DNA of 64,000 nt from Rhodoferax sp. AJA081-3 (GTDB taxonomy: Bacteria; Pseudomonadota; Gammaproteobacteria; Burkholderiales; Burkholderiaceae_C), in the NCBI RefSeq assembly GCF_017798165.1, contig NZ_CP059068.1:4960001-5024000 (forward strand). Direction: 5' to 3'. The position numbers and the translations under genes are program-made. The notes under the pieces are model-generated. The model was not told the DNA's origin and did not search any database. It saw only the letters and a program-made list of their open reading frames with translations. The stretch's first letter is position 1; each line of letters starts with the position of its first letter. This document shows, in pieces, positions 43,935 to 52,700 of the stretch.

Positions 43935-44672
43935 GTGAAAAATTCCATAAAAAATCAGTATTGGCTCGCTGTCACGGCATTGGGAGGGAGTGGGGTGGGT
44001 TGGTACTTCGATTGGCTGTCTGACATCGGCTTCATCAGCCTGCTGGTTGCCAGCCTGGTCTTGGCCCTGGCTGCAATACAGTTTTTGCTGTTGAAGCTAC
44101 ACCAGTTCGGTGGTGCACACAACGGCTTGCAGCGTGAGGTTGCGCGGCTCAAGTCCCAGGTGAAACTGCTGATGACACAGGCCCACTATGACAATCTGAC
44201 GGGCCTGGGCAACCGCAATTTACTCAATGACCGTTTCCAGTTTGTCGTGGAGCGCTGCATGCGCAGCAAGGCGACGTTTGCGCTGATGATGATTGACCTG
44301 AACCGCTTCAAATCCATCAATGACACCTATGGCCACAGCGCGGGAGATGCCGTGTTGATCGCCAGTGCCAACCGCCTGATGGCCTCGGTGCGTGCCTGCG
44401 ACACGGTGGTGCGTTTGGGCGGCGACGAGTTTCTTTTGCTGATTGAAGGCTTTGGAAATGGTAACGACGTGTTCAGGCTGGGCCAAAAGTTGATCGACAG
44501 CCTGTCAGACGACATCGTGCTGCCGTCGGGCGAACTGGTGTCGGTGGGGGCCAGTGTGGGTATTGCGCGGTTCCCGCAGGACGGTGTGGATATGGCTGCT
44601 TTGATGGATTACGCCGACCAATCCATGTACGAATGCAAGACTTCGGGCCGTATGCCGCTGGAGTTTGCGTAG
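43935..44672 (+). CDS. Diguanylate cyclase with intact GGDEF domain
   Basis: The protein has about 245 residues, with two N-terminal hydrophobic helices and a coiled linker. A full GGDEF domain follows: YDNLTGLGNRNLL, MIDLNRFKSINDTYGHSAGD and RLGGDEFLLLIE near residue 162. The RACD motif, five residues before GGDEF, is an RxxD inhibitory site, so product feedback control is likely. It should make c-di-GMP. GTG 43935 starts a natural membrane-protein N-terminus; the TTG at 43878 is less likely. It lies 108 bases after the hybrid kinase and may be part of its output. Confidence 0.88.
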   Translation: MKNSIKNQYWLAVTALGGSGVGWYFDWLSDIGFISLLVASLVLALAAIQFLLLKLHQFGGAHNGLQREVARLKSQVKLLMTQAHYDNLTGLGNRNLLNDRFQFVVERCMRSKATFALMMIDLNRFKSINDTYGHSAGDAVLIASANRLMASVRACDTVVRLGGDEFLLLIEGFGNGNDVFRLGQKLIDSLSDDIVLPSGELVSVGASVGIARFPQDGVDMAALMDYADQSMYECKTSGRMPLEFA

Positions 44673-44755
44673 AAAGTTGTGCTGGTGACCGCTGGGGGAC
44701 AGCCTGTGGACCGCTATATGCGACAGAATCACGGGAAGCAACCCGAAGGTGATTG

Positions 44756-46225
44756 ATGCGTGCACGATTGACGGCTGAACAGCAACGGGCCCTGGCCCAA
44801 GCCACCGACTACAACACTTGGCGCACCCACGCGGTCGACCTGGACGCCCAGGCTGGCATGGACGTGTGGAAGAGTGACCCGCACTCCCCGTTTTACCAGC
44901 ACAGGCTGATCCAGCAGCGCCTGATCAACCTGCGCAACTGGCGCAAGGCGGGTGACTGGGCGCAGGTGATTTTTAGCCTGCGCGAAGGCCTGCACCGCAA
45001 CCTGGGCAATCTGGCCAGCCCCGAGTTGTACAAATACACCCGGGTGGGCACCAAGTTCCTGATTGATGACTACATCAACGAAGTGACGTCCTTGTTGAAC
45101 CACGTGTGTGACCACGACATTCCCGGACTGCCGTACGCCGAGAAGCTGATGTTTTTCCGGCACACGGGGCAGAGTTTTGGCCGGTCTGCGCTGATGCTCA
45201 GTGGCGGCGCCAATATGGGCATGTTCCATCTGGGCGTGATCAAGGCCCTGCGCGAACGCAAGCTGCTGCCGCGGGTGATATCGGGCTCCAGCGCGGGCGC
45301 AGTGGTCGCAGCTTTTTTGGGCACCCGCAAAGACAATGAGCTGGACAGTTTGTTCACAGGCGAGGGCATGGATCTGAAATCCTGGCAGCGCCTGGGGCTG
45401 CGCGAAGTGCTGAAGCAACGCTCCATCATGGACATCCAGGCGCTAGAGCGTTTTTTGCGAACGAACCTGGGCGAGTACACGTTTGAAGAGGCGTTCAAGC
45501 GGACCAAACGCATCATCAATATCACGGTGTCACCGGTGGACAAGAACCAGCATGCGCGTCTGCTGAACTACCTGACCACGCCCCACCTGCTGGTGTGGAG
45601 CGCGGTGATGGCCTCCTGCTCGGTACCGGGTTTGTTCCCACCGGTGAAGCTGATGACCAAGGACCGGCTGGGTAACGAGAAGCCGTACATGGCCTCCATA
45701 CGCTGGGTGGACGGTGCCATCCAGAGCGATTTGCCTGCCAAACGCCTGGGCGAGTTGTACAACGTCAACCACCACATCGTCAGCCAGACCAACCCGCACG
45801 TATTGCCCTTTATTGCGGACCAGACGCGCAAGGAGGGCTGGCAATCCTTCCTGACCGATCTGGTCAAAGCGGAGGTCAAGTTCCGCAGCAAACAGGTCAT
45901 GCAGTTGGCGTCCTACGGCTTTGAGCCCGGCATTATCAAGAACCTGCTGGAAGGCGCGGTGGCCATCGTGGACCAGCAATACTATGGCGACGTCACCATC
46001 CACCCGCCCATGCGTTTCAAGGACTACCGCCGCATCCTGAGCAACCTGTCGCAGGCCGATTTTCAGGAATGGGTGCTGGCCGGTGAACGGGCCACCTGGC
46101 CCAAGATTGCCATGATCCGCGACCAGACCATCATCGGCCAGACGTTGGAGGACTGCATCATCCGCCTCAAGAAAAAGCGCCAGGTCCAAAAATCAGAGGC
46201 TAAACCGGCGCTCAAGCCGTCTTGA
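44756..46225 (+). CDS. Patatin-like phospholipase with DUF3336
   Basis: The 489-residue protein has an N-terminal DUF3336 region and a patatin domain. The oxyanion motif is GGANMGMFHLGV, the nucleophile elbow is SGSSAGA (near residue 180), and the catalytic aspartate motif is DGAIQSD (near residue 320). These belong to the patatin/TGL3-like subgroup that attacks membrane or storage lipids. ATG 44756 has GAAGGTG just upstream. The 3' end overlaps the minus-strand membrane-protein gene by 14 bases. Confidence 0.9.
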   Translation: MRARLTAEQQRALAQATDYNTWRTHAVDLDAQAGMDVWKSDPHSPFYQHRLIQQRLINLRNWRKAGDWAQVIFSLREGLHRNLGNLASPELYKYTRVGTKFLIDDYINEVTSLLNHVCDHDIPGLPYAEKLMFFRHTGQSFGRSALMLSGGANMGMFHLGVIKALRERKLLPRVISGSSAGAVVAAFLGTRKDNELDSLFTGEGMDLKSWQRLGLREVLKQRSIMDIQALERFLRTNLGEYTFEEAFKRTKRIINITVSPVDKNQHARLLNYLTTPHLLVWSAVMASCSVPGLFPPVKLMTKDRLGNEKPYMASIRWVDGAIQSDLPAKRLGELYNVNHHIVSQTNPHVLPFIADQTRKEGWQSFLTDLVKAEVKFRSKQVMQLASYGFEPGIIKNLLEGAVAIVDQQYYGDVTIHPPMRFKDYRRILSNLSQADFQEWVLAGERATWPKIAMIRDQTIIGQTLEDCIIRLKKKRQVQKSEAKPALKPS

Positions 46226-46979
46226 AGAAGCGCACCAGCTCGCGCACGTGACCCACTACGGCCGCGTCGCCCAACACCTGGGCCACGGTGTTCTTGGCCT
46301 CGCGCTCCACACGCACCACCTCCAGGCGCACATGTTCGGCCAGCGTGGTGTGCTGGTCGGCAGCCTCGGTTGCGCGGGTATCGATGGCCTGCAGGCGTTG
46401 CTCGGTCTGGTAGGCGGTGGTTGCACACTGCTGGCTGAGTGATGCCAGTTGTTGCTCCACCTGTTGCAGGCGGCGGCGCAGTTCAATGGCGTCTTCGCGG
46501 GGCACCTCCACCTCGCGGGCAAACCGGCTCAGGCGGTCCCGCACATGGGCATAGGCCCGCAGGCCGGGGCGCAAGAGGGTGAGCACCATGGACGCTGCCG
46601 CACCCAGCCAACCGATGAGTCCCACACCGCTGTAGGCCACGAAGCACAGCACCGCGGCGGTAAACACATGCAACGCCAGCGCGATCCACAGTGCAATACG
46701 GGCCCAGCGCTGGGCGTAGGACACGGCATCCGGGTCAATCTGGATGCCACGCTGGCGCGAGGTCTGTGCGTCAAACAAAACCTGCTTGGCCTGGAACACC
46801 ATGTTCCACGGCACGGTGACTACAAAGTAAAGCCACACCAGCGTGATGACACCAATGACGGCGTCCAGGCTGGGGCTGATGGGCAATTGCAGCCAGCTGG
46901 CCAGCATCCACAAACCCGCCCCCAACACGCCCAGCCACACCAACTGCAACAGACCCGACACACCCAGAAAGACTTTCAT
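46212..46979 (-). CDS. Hypothetical membrane protein with C-terminal coiled coil
   Basis: The 255-residue protein has two hydrophobic helix pairs. The first is in residues 1-60 (LLQLVWLGVLGAGLWMLASWL, VIGVITLVWLYFVV), and a second in 95-140. A long charged coiled-coil region (RRRLQQVEQQLASLSQQC and onward) precedes a C-terminal helix ending LVRFFKTA. No family is recognised. A GGAG ribosome site lies a few bases upstream of ATG 46979. It converges with the phospholipase gene. Confidence 0.78.
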   Translation of the reverse strand: MKVFLGVSGLLQLVWLGVLGAGLWMLASWLQLPISPSLDAVIGVITLVWLYFVVTVPWNMVFQAKQVLFDAQTSRQRGIQIDPDAVSYAQRWARIALWIALALHVFTAAVLCFVAYSGVGLIGWLGAAASMVLTLLRPGLRAYAHVRDRLSRFAREVEVPREDAIELRRRLQQVEQQLASLSQQCATTAYQTEQRLQAIDTRATEAADQHTTLAEHVRLEVVRVEREAKNTVAQVLGDAAVVGHVRELVRFFKTA

Positions 46980-47121
46980 ACCGTACTCCTTGCCAGAACC
47001 GGTGGCACTGTTGCCGCCGTGGTCGGGAGTATTTAATTTATGATGCTTTTAATCATGGATATACAGCAAAGTTGCAAAATGTGATACCCAAGGTATTGAC
47101 CTGCCAGGGTGTTGTGGCACT

Positions 47122-48258
47122 TCACAGCCCCGCAATTTCCCTCTCCAGGTTGCAGATGGCCATAGCCCCGTAGAGTGATTGGAAGTACGGGTTGGGGTAC
47201 AGCGCGCCCGCTTTTGCCTCGGCCAGAAAGTGTTGCAGCACGGCCTTGCGGCCTGCGCGGTAGGCCGCCTCGTCCACCCAGGCATATTCACTGCGGACAG
47301 CCTGGGTGTAGGTTGTGTAGATAGCCTCTGACTGGCCCAGAATGGCCAGGTCTGCACCCAGCAGAACCTGCTTGTGCGGGTGGTCCAGTGTCTGCTGCTG
47401 CGCGTGGTCCGTCATGCGGATCAGGTCTGCGACTTCACCCGGGTTTGCCGACGGCAGGCCCGCTGCCAGCCACAGCTGCGCACTGGCCTCTTCGTTGCTG
47501 ATGCCTTTTTTGGGCACGTCGTACACCGCATCGTGGAACCAGAACGCGGCTTTGAGCGCGGTTGTAGCGGGCGCGCCGGTATCGGTGTTGGCGGCCCACA
47601 CCGTCAGCTCGGTCAATCCGTGTACCAGGTGGTCCAGGTTGTGGTAGCTCCGGTGGGGTGCGCCATACGCCTTGTCACCGGTCAGGTGGGCAAACCAATG
47701 GTCGGCGTTTGCCAGGGCCGCGCCGTCCAGCGCAGCGTAGTTCCACAACTGCTCCCACTCCTTGCGCAACCAGCCCACAATCCAGGCCTCGTAAGCGGGG
47801 CCGGGCACAAATTTTTTCATGCTCCAGTGCCAGCCCACAGGGCCTTGCAATCCCCGCACGAAGGAGGAGCTGACCGAGCCCAGGTCGCGTGGTGGCATCA
47901 CGAACAGGGTCTTGGCGCCTTCGACCACATCCACATTGGCCTGCTGCAGCAGGTTTTCATAGTCGAAGTCCGTTGTATTGCGGATCCCGCGGATCAGGTA
48001 GTCAATACCCTGTCGCTTGGCTGCACGTGCCGTGTAGTCGCCGCGCACGATCTCCACGCGCACATTGGACCAACCCCGCTGGGCCAGGCTCTGCGCAACA
48101 ATGGTTTGGCGCTGGGCTGCGGGGAACAGGGGTTTCTTGAACGGATTTTCAGAGATGAACACCACCACCTCGTCGGCCAGTGCACGTGCCTCGCCAATCA
48201 CCCAGAGGTGTCCATTGGTGATGGGGTCCAGTGTTCCAGAAAAGGCTATGCGTTTCAC
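47122..48258 (-). CDS. Fusion of a phosphopantetheine adenylyltransferase (CoaD-like) domain and an HD-type hydrolase domain
   Basis: The 378-residue protein has two parts. Residues 1-160 match CoaD: the nucleotidyl motif SGTLDPITNGHLWVI, then LIRGIRNTTDFDYE, and the ATP-site VSSSFVRG. Residues about 190-375 are an HD-superfamily domain of the COG4339 type, with SYHNLDHLVHGL and the FWFHDAVYD metal motif. CoaD makes dephospho-CoA from 4-phosphopantetheine. coaE, for the next step, ends at 48260, so the two are coupled (TGA then GTG one base later). GTG 48258 has GGAAC upstream. Whether the CoaD part is active, and what the HD part hydrolyses, is unknown. Confidence 0.85.
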   Translation of the reverse strand: MKRIAFSGTLDPITNGHLWVIGEARALADEVVVFISENPFKKPLFPAAQRQTIVAQSLAQRGWSNVRVEIVRGDYTARAAKRQGIDYLIRGIRNTTDFDYENLLQQANVDVVEGAKTLFVMPPRDLGSVSSSFVRGLQGPVGWHWSMKKFVPGPAYEAWIVGWLRKEWEQLWNYAALDGAALANADHWFAHLTGDKAYGAPHRSYHNLDHLVHGLTELTVWAANTDTGAPATTALKAAFWFHDAVYDVPKKGISNEEASAQLWLAAGLPSANPGEVADLIRMTDHAQQQTLDHPHKQVLLGADLAILGQSEAIYTTYTQAVRSEYAWVDEAAYRAGRKAVLQHFLAEAKAGALYPNPYFQSLYGAMAICNLEREIAGL

Positions 48259-48259
48259 A

Positions 48260-48868
48260 TCAGTTCCAAAGTTGTAGGTAGTGGTGGTGCAAGGCCGCGA
48301 CCTGCGCTTGCAACTGTTCCTGCGATCCGCCATTGTGAATGGCATCGGCCCCGGCCCAAGCACCATCACCAGTAGGCAGTGTGGTCTGCATGGCTAGGAT
48401 ATTGGCAATGTGTTGTTCGGACCAATTCGGGTTTCTGCTGCGCAGCCGCGCCAAACGCAGGGTCATCGGTGCATCCACAACAACGACGCGGTCCACCACA
48501 ATCGTTTCCTGCACAAGCAGTGCCGATTCCCAGACGACATAGGGTGCGCTGTGTGTTGCGGTCCAGTTGTGCATGGCCGCCAGCACATGCGGCTTCAGTA
48601 TGGCAATCAGGGTGTGGTTGGCTTCTGCGTCGCGCGCAAACAAACCCTGCAGGCTGCCACGTTGCAATGCGCCTTCAGGTGTCATCCACTCCGCAAAGGT
48701 TTTGGCCAGCGTTTTTGTCGCAGGGTGCGCGGGGTCCTGGTGGATGTCTCTTGCAACAGCATCGGCATCCAGGCAGGGCACGCCCAGCCTTTCGAACGCC
48801 TGGCGGGTTGCCGACTTGCCTGCGGCTATGCCCCCTGTGAGCCCAACAATCTTGGGTCTTTTATCCAT
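48260..48868 (-). CDS. coaE: Dephospho-CoA kinase CoaE
   Basis: The 202-residue kinase has the P-loop TGGIAAGKSATR (residues 9-20) and the DADAVARDIHQ motif. The lid-like ALLVQETIVVDRVVVVDAP region with RLARLRSRNPNWSEQHI follows. It phosphorylates dephospho-CoA, the last step of CoA synthesis. ATG 48868 matches the family start; GTG 48889, overlapping the upstream stop, is an alternative. The CoaD-HD fusion gene follows at once on the same strand. The more usual neighbour pilD (prepilin peptidase) is absent. Confidence 0.93.
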   Translation of the reverse strand: MDKRPKIVGLTGGIAAGKSATRQAFERLGVPCLDADAVARDIHQDPAHPATKTLAKTFAEWMTPEGALQRGSLQGLFARDAEANHTLIAILKPHVLAAMHNWTATHSAPYVVWESALLVQETIVVDRVVVVDAPMTLRLARLRSRNPNWSEQHIANILAMQTTLPTGDGAWAGADAIHNGGSQEQLQAQVAALHHHYLQLWN

Positions 48869-48888
48869 TGCGGCCACAGGAAGACGCA

Positions 48889-49677
48889 CTAAAAAATCGC
48901 CAGGCTATTCCCGGCCAGTGCCTGGTACTTTTTGTCCAGCGCCGCACCGTGCGACTTTTTGGTCTCTTCAATCTGCTTCCACAGCTTCTGGGCCGTGTCC
49001 CCAGAGCTGGCATAAAAGCCGTTGGAGAACACCAGAAAGTAGTCCTTGCGGATGATGGGTGGGGTCAGCTTCTCAATGTCTTTGAAGGCGGCCTGCTCGC
49101 GCAACTGGTCCACAAACAGACTCTGGCCGGCATACACCTCGATGCGGTTGCTGACCAGCTTGCCCAGGTTGTTCACATCACCTGGGGCTGCTTCCGCCGC
49201 AATGCCCATGTCGGCCAGGTCCTTGATGATGGAGTAGCCCGCATTGGCACCGACCCGTGTGGGCTTGCGGTTGAAGCCCTTGCCATCCCAGGTGAGGGTG
49301 GAGCCCTGTTTGACATAAAAGTCGTACGACAGGGTCCACAGTGCCAAGCCGGCATCGGGCACGCCGTTTTTCAGGGGGTAGACCATGGTGGCCGCACACT
49401 CTTTGCTGTAGGACAGGGCCAGCGTGGCATCAATGTCATTGGTTTCCAGCTCACGCAGGATGCGCTTGAGCGGTTTGCGCTGCCAGACCATCTTGCAGCC
49501 CAGCTTCGCGGCGGCCAGGTCGACCAGCTCGATGGCGGGGCCGGGGTTGTCGGGCGTTTTGCCCGCGTCGCCAAAGTAGTAGGGCGGGGCCGCAATCTCG
49601 TTGTAGGCCAGTTTGATGACGCAGGCGTTGGCGCCGGAGGTAGCCAGGGCCAGCAAAACGAATAGAGAACGGGTCAT
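48889..49677 (-). CDS. Solitary periplasmic substrate-binding protein, family 3-like (b)
   Basis: The 262-residue protein has a signal peptide (LLALATSGANAC) and a family-3 binding fold. CVIKLAYNEIAAPPYYFGDAG comes first, then GPAIELVDLAAAKLGCKMVWQRKPLKRILRELETNDIDATLALSYS. A second lobe carries GANAGYSIIKDL. Two cysteines are near the start. No transporter genes are adjacent. ATG 49677 was chosen for the signal peptide; the frame before it to 49782 is not coding. It overlaps the coaE region by a few bases at its stop. Confidence 0.85.
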   Translation of the reverse strand: MTRSLFVLLALATSGANACVIKLAYNEIAAPPYYFGDAGKTPDNPGPAIELVDLAAAKLGCKMVWQRKPLKRILRELETNDIDATLALSYSKECAATMVYPLKNGVPDAGLALWTLSYDFYVKQGSTLTWDGKGFNRKPTRVGANAGYSIIKDLADMGIAAEAAPGDVNNLGKLVSNRIEVYAGQSLFVDQLREQAAFKDIEKLTPPIIRKDYFLVFSNGFYASSGDTAQKLWKQIEETKKSHGAALDKKYQALAGNSLAIF

Positions 49678-49782
49678 CGCGGGGGGTGCTCCATGCCACC
49701 GGAGTCTACTACCCGTATGCGCAGGGTTGCAGCTATCTAAAATCGATGCTCCCGTCCTTATGCAACCCCCGAAAGCGCACAC

Positions 49783-52700
49783 ATGCCGTTACCCTTCACC
49801 GTTCCTCCCCATTGGTTGCGCAGGGCTTACTGGTTGGGGGGGAGTGTGCTGGTGTTGTGGGTACTGGCCTGGCTGGCCGTGCCGCCGCTGGTCAAGCAGG
49901 CCATAGAGAACAAGGCCACGGCCGCCCTGGGCCGCACGGTCAGCGTAGAGGCGGTGGCCTTCAGGCCCTGGTCGCTGGAGCTGATCGTATCGGGGCTGGC
50001 GGTGGCAGCCAAGGATGGCAAGACCCCACAACTGCAGATCACACGCGCCTATGTCGATGCCGAGCTGGAGTCGCTGGTGCGCCTGGCCCCGGTCATAGAC
50101 GCCATCACGCTGGACACACCGACGCTGCAGCTGACCCACCTGGGCGATGGCCGCTATGACGTTGACGACATCCTGGAGCGCCTGGACCAGGCACCTGCCT
50201 CCGACGACACCGCTCCCCTGCAGTTTGCGCTGTACAACCTGACGCTCAACGGCGGCACGGTGGATTTCTCTGACCACACGGCCTCCGGCGTGCGCCAACA
50301 CAGTCTGCGGGCGCTGAACCTGGCCGTGCCTTTTGTGAGCACGTTGGAATCCAAACGCACCGTCAAGGTGGTGCCGCGCCTGGCGTTCACACTCAATGGC
50401 AGCCAGTTCGATACGGCAGCAGAGGGCACGCCCTTTGCGCAGACCCAAAAGGGCGAGGCCTCGCTGAAGATCAGCAAGCTGGACCTGGCGCCGTATCTGC
50501 CCTACCTGCCGAGCAGCTTGCCGGTGCGCCTGCAATCGGCGGTGGTGGATGCGGACATACGCCTGGCCTTTGAGCAGGCCAAGCAGCAAAAGCTGGCACT
50601 CACCGGCACACTTAAGGTGTCCAAGCTGGCATTGGCGGACACGGCTGGCGCGCCGTTGCTGGCGGTGGAATCGGTAGAGGCGGCGCTGGCCGATGTGCGC
50701 CCGCTGGACCGGGTTGTGAATCTGGCGTCGCTGGACATCCACGCACCCACGCTGCAGGGCACGCGCGACCGGAATGGACGTATCAACCTGTCACTGGATG
50801 CTACAAAAACCGTAGTGAAAGAATCAGCAACGACGGGGGCTAGAGGCTCAAAAGGCTTAAAGGCACCGGCTGCAGCGGCACCCAAGCCCTGGAGCCTGTC
50901 GCTGGAACGGTTTGCACTGCACCGCGGTGCGTTGGTATGGGCAGACGACAGCATCCAGCCCGCAGCCCGCATCAGCCTGGCGGAGCTGGAGCTGCAGGCC
51001 AAAACCCTGCGCTGGCCCCTGGGTGCCACGACCGCCACGTTTGAAGGCTCGGCCAGCCTACCATCCAAAGGCAAGAACGCTGCCCGTCTGGAATTCAAGG
51101 GCGAAGGCGCGGAACTGCGGGCCACCGCACAAGCCACACTGGCGGACGTGGAGCTGGGCCTGGCTGCCCCCTATGTGGCGCAGTTTCTGCAGCCCACAGT
51201 GCAGGGTGTGCTGGACGCCGAGCTGGCTGCAACATGGACAGCAGGCAAACCAGATATCAAGACTGCCGACACGCTAGTGGTGTCGGCCCCCCGCTTGACC
51301 CTGCGTGACTTTGCGTTGAAGGGTGGCAAAGAGGCAGCGAAGGAGCTTGTAGCAACCACCAGTGCCGAGCGTGCGGCGAACGAAATGCCCCGCTTCAAAC
51401 TGCTGGAGGTGGGTGGTGCGCAGCTGGATGTGATGGCACGAACCGGCTTTATCGCCAAACTGGCCTTGCGCACACCCAGCGCCATGCTGCACCGCGACGC
51501 GCAAGGCCAGTGGATGGTCCAGCGCTGGCTGAAGACGGCAGCACCAGCCACAGCCCCGGATGCTGTCGATGCTGCAAAGCCATCCGATACAGCGTCCAAT
51601 GCAGCGCCCAATGCAGCGCCCGCCACGCCTTGGCAGATCAGCCTGGCCGAACTGGCCATTGACGACGGCCACTTCAAACTGGACGACCGCAGCCTGGCCC
51701 GCCCGGTGCGCCTGGAGCTATCAACGCTGAAGCTGCAACTGCAAAATGCCACGCTGGATGGTGCCAAGCCCGCGCCGCTGACGTTATCCGCCCGCGTCAA
51801 ATCCGGCCGCACCGAACCCGGCAGCCTGAACTACCGCGGTACGGTGATGTGGGCGCCGATCGCTGCGCAGGGCACGGTGGAGGCGGTTGATCTGCCGGTG
51901 CACGCCATCGTGCCCTACCTGGCCGACAAGCTGAACATTGCCGTGCTGCGTGCGGATGCCAGCTTCAAAGGCCAGGTGCGGTATGCCGCCGCGGCGGCTG
52001 GCGCCGAAGTCCAGGTGCAGGGTGATGCGTCGCTGGAAGACTTCCGCGCCAACACGGTGGCTGGCAGCCCCAGCGCCGGTACTCCCACCGCCGATGCACC
52101 CGATCTGGGTGTGACCGAAGAGCTGCTTAGCTGGAAGTCACTCACCGTGCCCGGCGTTAACCTTGCCATGGCGCCGGGCACTGCTACCCGCCTGCAGGTG
52201 CGCCAGGCCAACCTGTCGGATTTCTTTGCCCGTGTCATCGTCAACCCCAGCGGGCGTATCAACCTGCAGGACCTGGTCAAGACGCCAGAGTCGGAAGCGG
52301 CCAACACGCCGCAAGCCACGCAACCATCGGCATCTGCCAGCGCACCTGCATCGGCACCAATATCCGCATCTGCACCTTCGCCTCTGGACGCCATCGTCAA
52401 AATGGGCCCAATCAGCCTGGTCAACGGCAAGGTGCTGTTTTCGGACCGTTTCATACGCCCCAATTACTCGGCCAACCTGAGTGAACTGCAGGGCACGCTG
52501 AGTGAGTTTGCGTCGCAGGCGGCAGACGGCGGCGTGCAGATGGCCGACCTGGATCTGCGGGGTCGTGCCGAGGGCACGGCGTCGCTGGAGGTCACGGGCA
52601 AGGTCAACCCATTGGCCAAACCCCTGGCACTGGACATCAAGGGCAAAGTGCGCGATCTGGACCTGCCGCCGCTGACGGCCTATTCCATCAAATACGCCGG

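Noticed and set aside
47374..48375. A 333-codon plus-strand frame over the CoaD-HD gene
   Set aside because: The opposite strand carries clear CoaD and HD motifs; the frame has no start signal.
49728..49756. Possible extra copy of the dispersed repeat just before the DUF748 gene
   Set aside because: Only a GCTATC...GATGC-like fragment is present. The conserved CTAGCCCCCGT part is missing.
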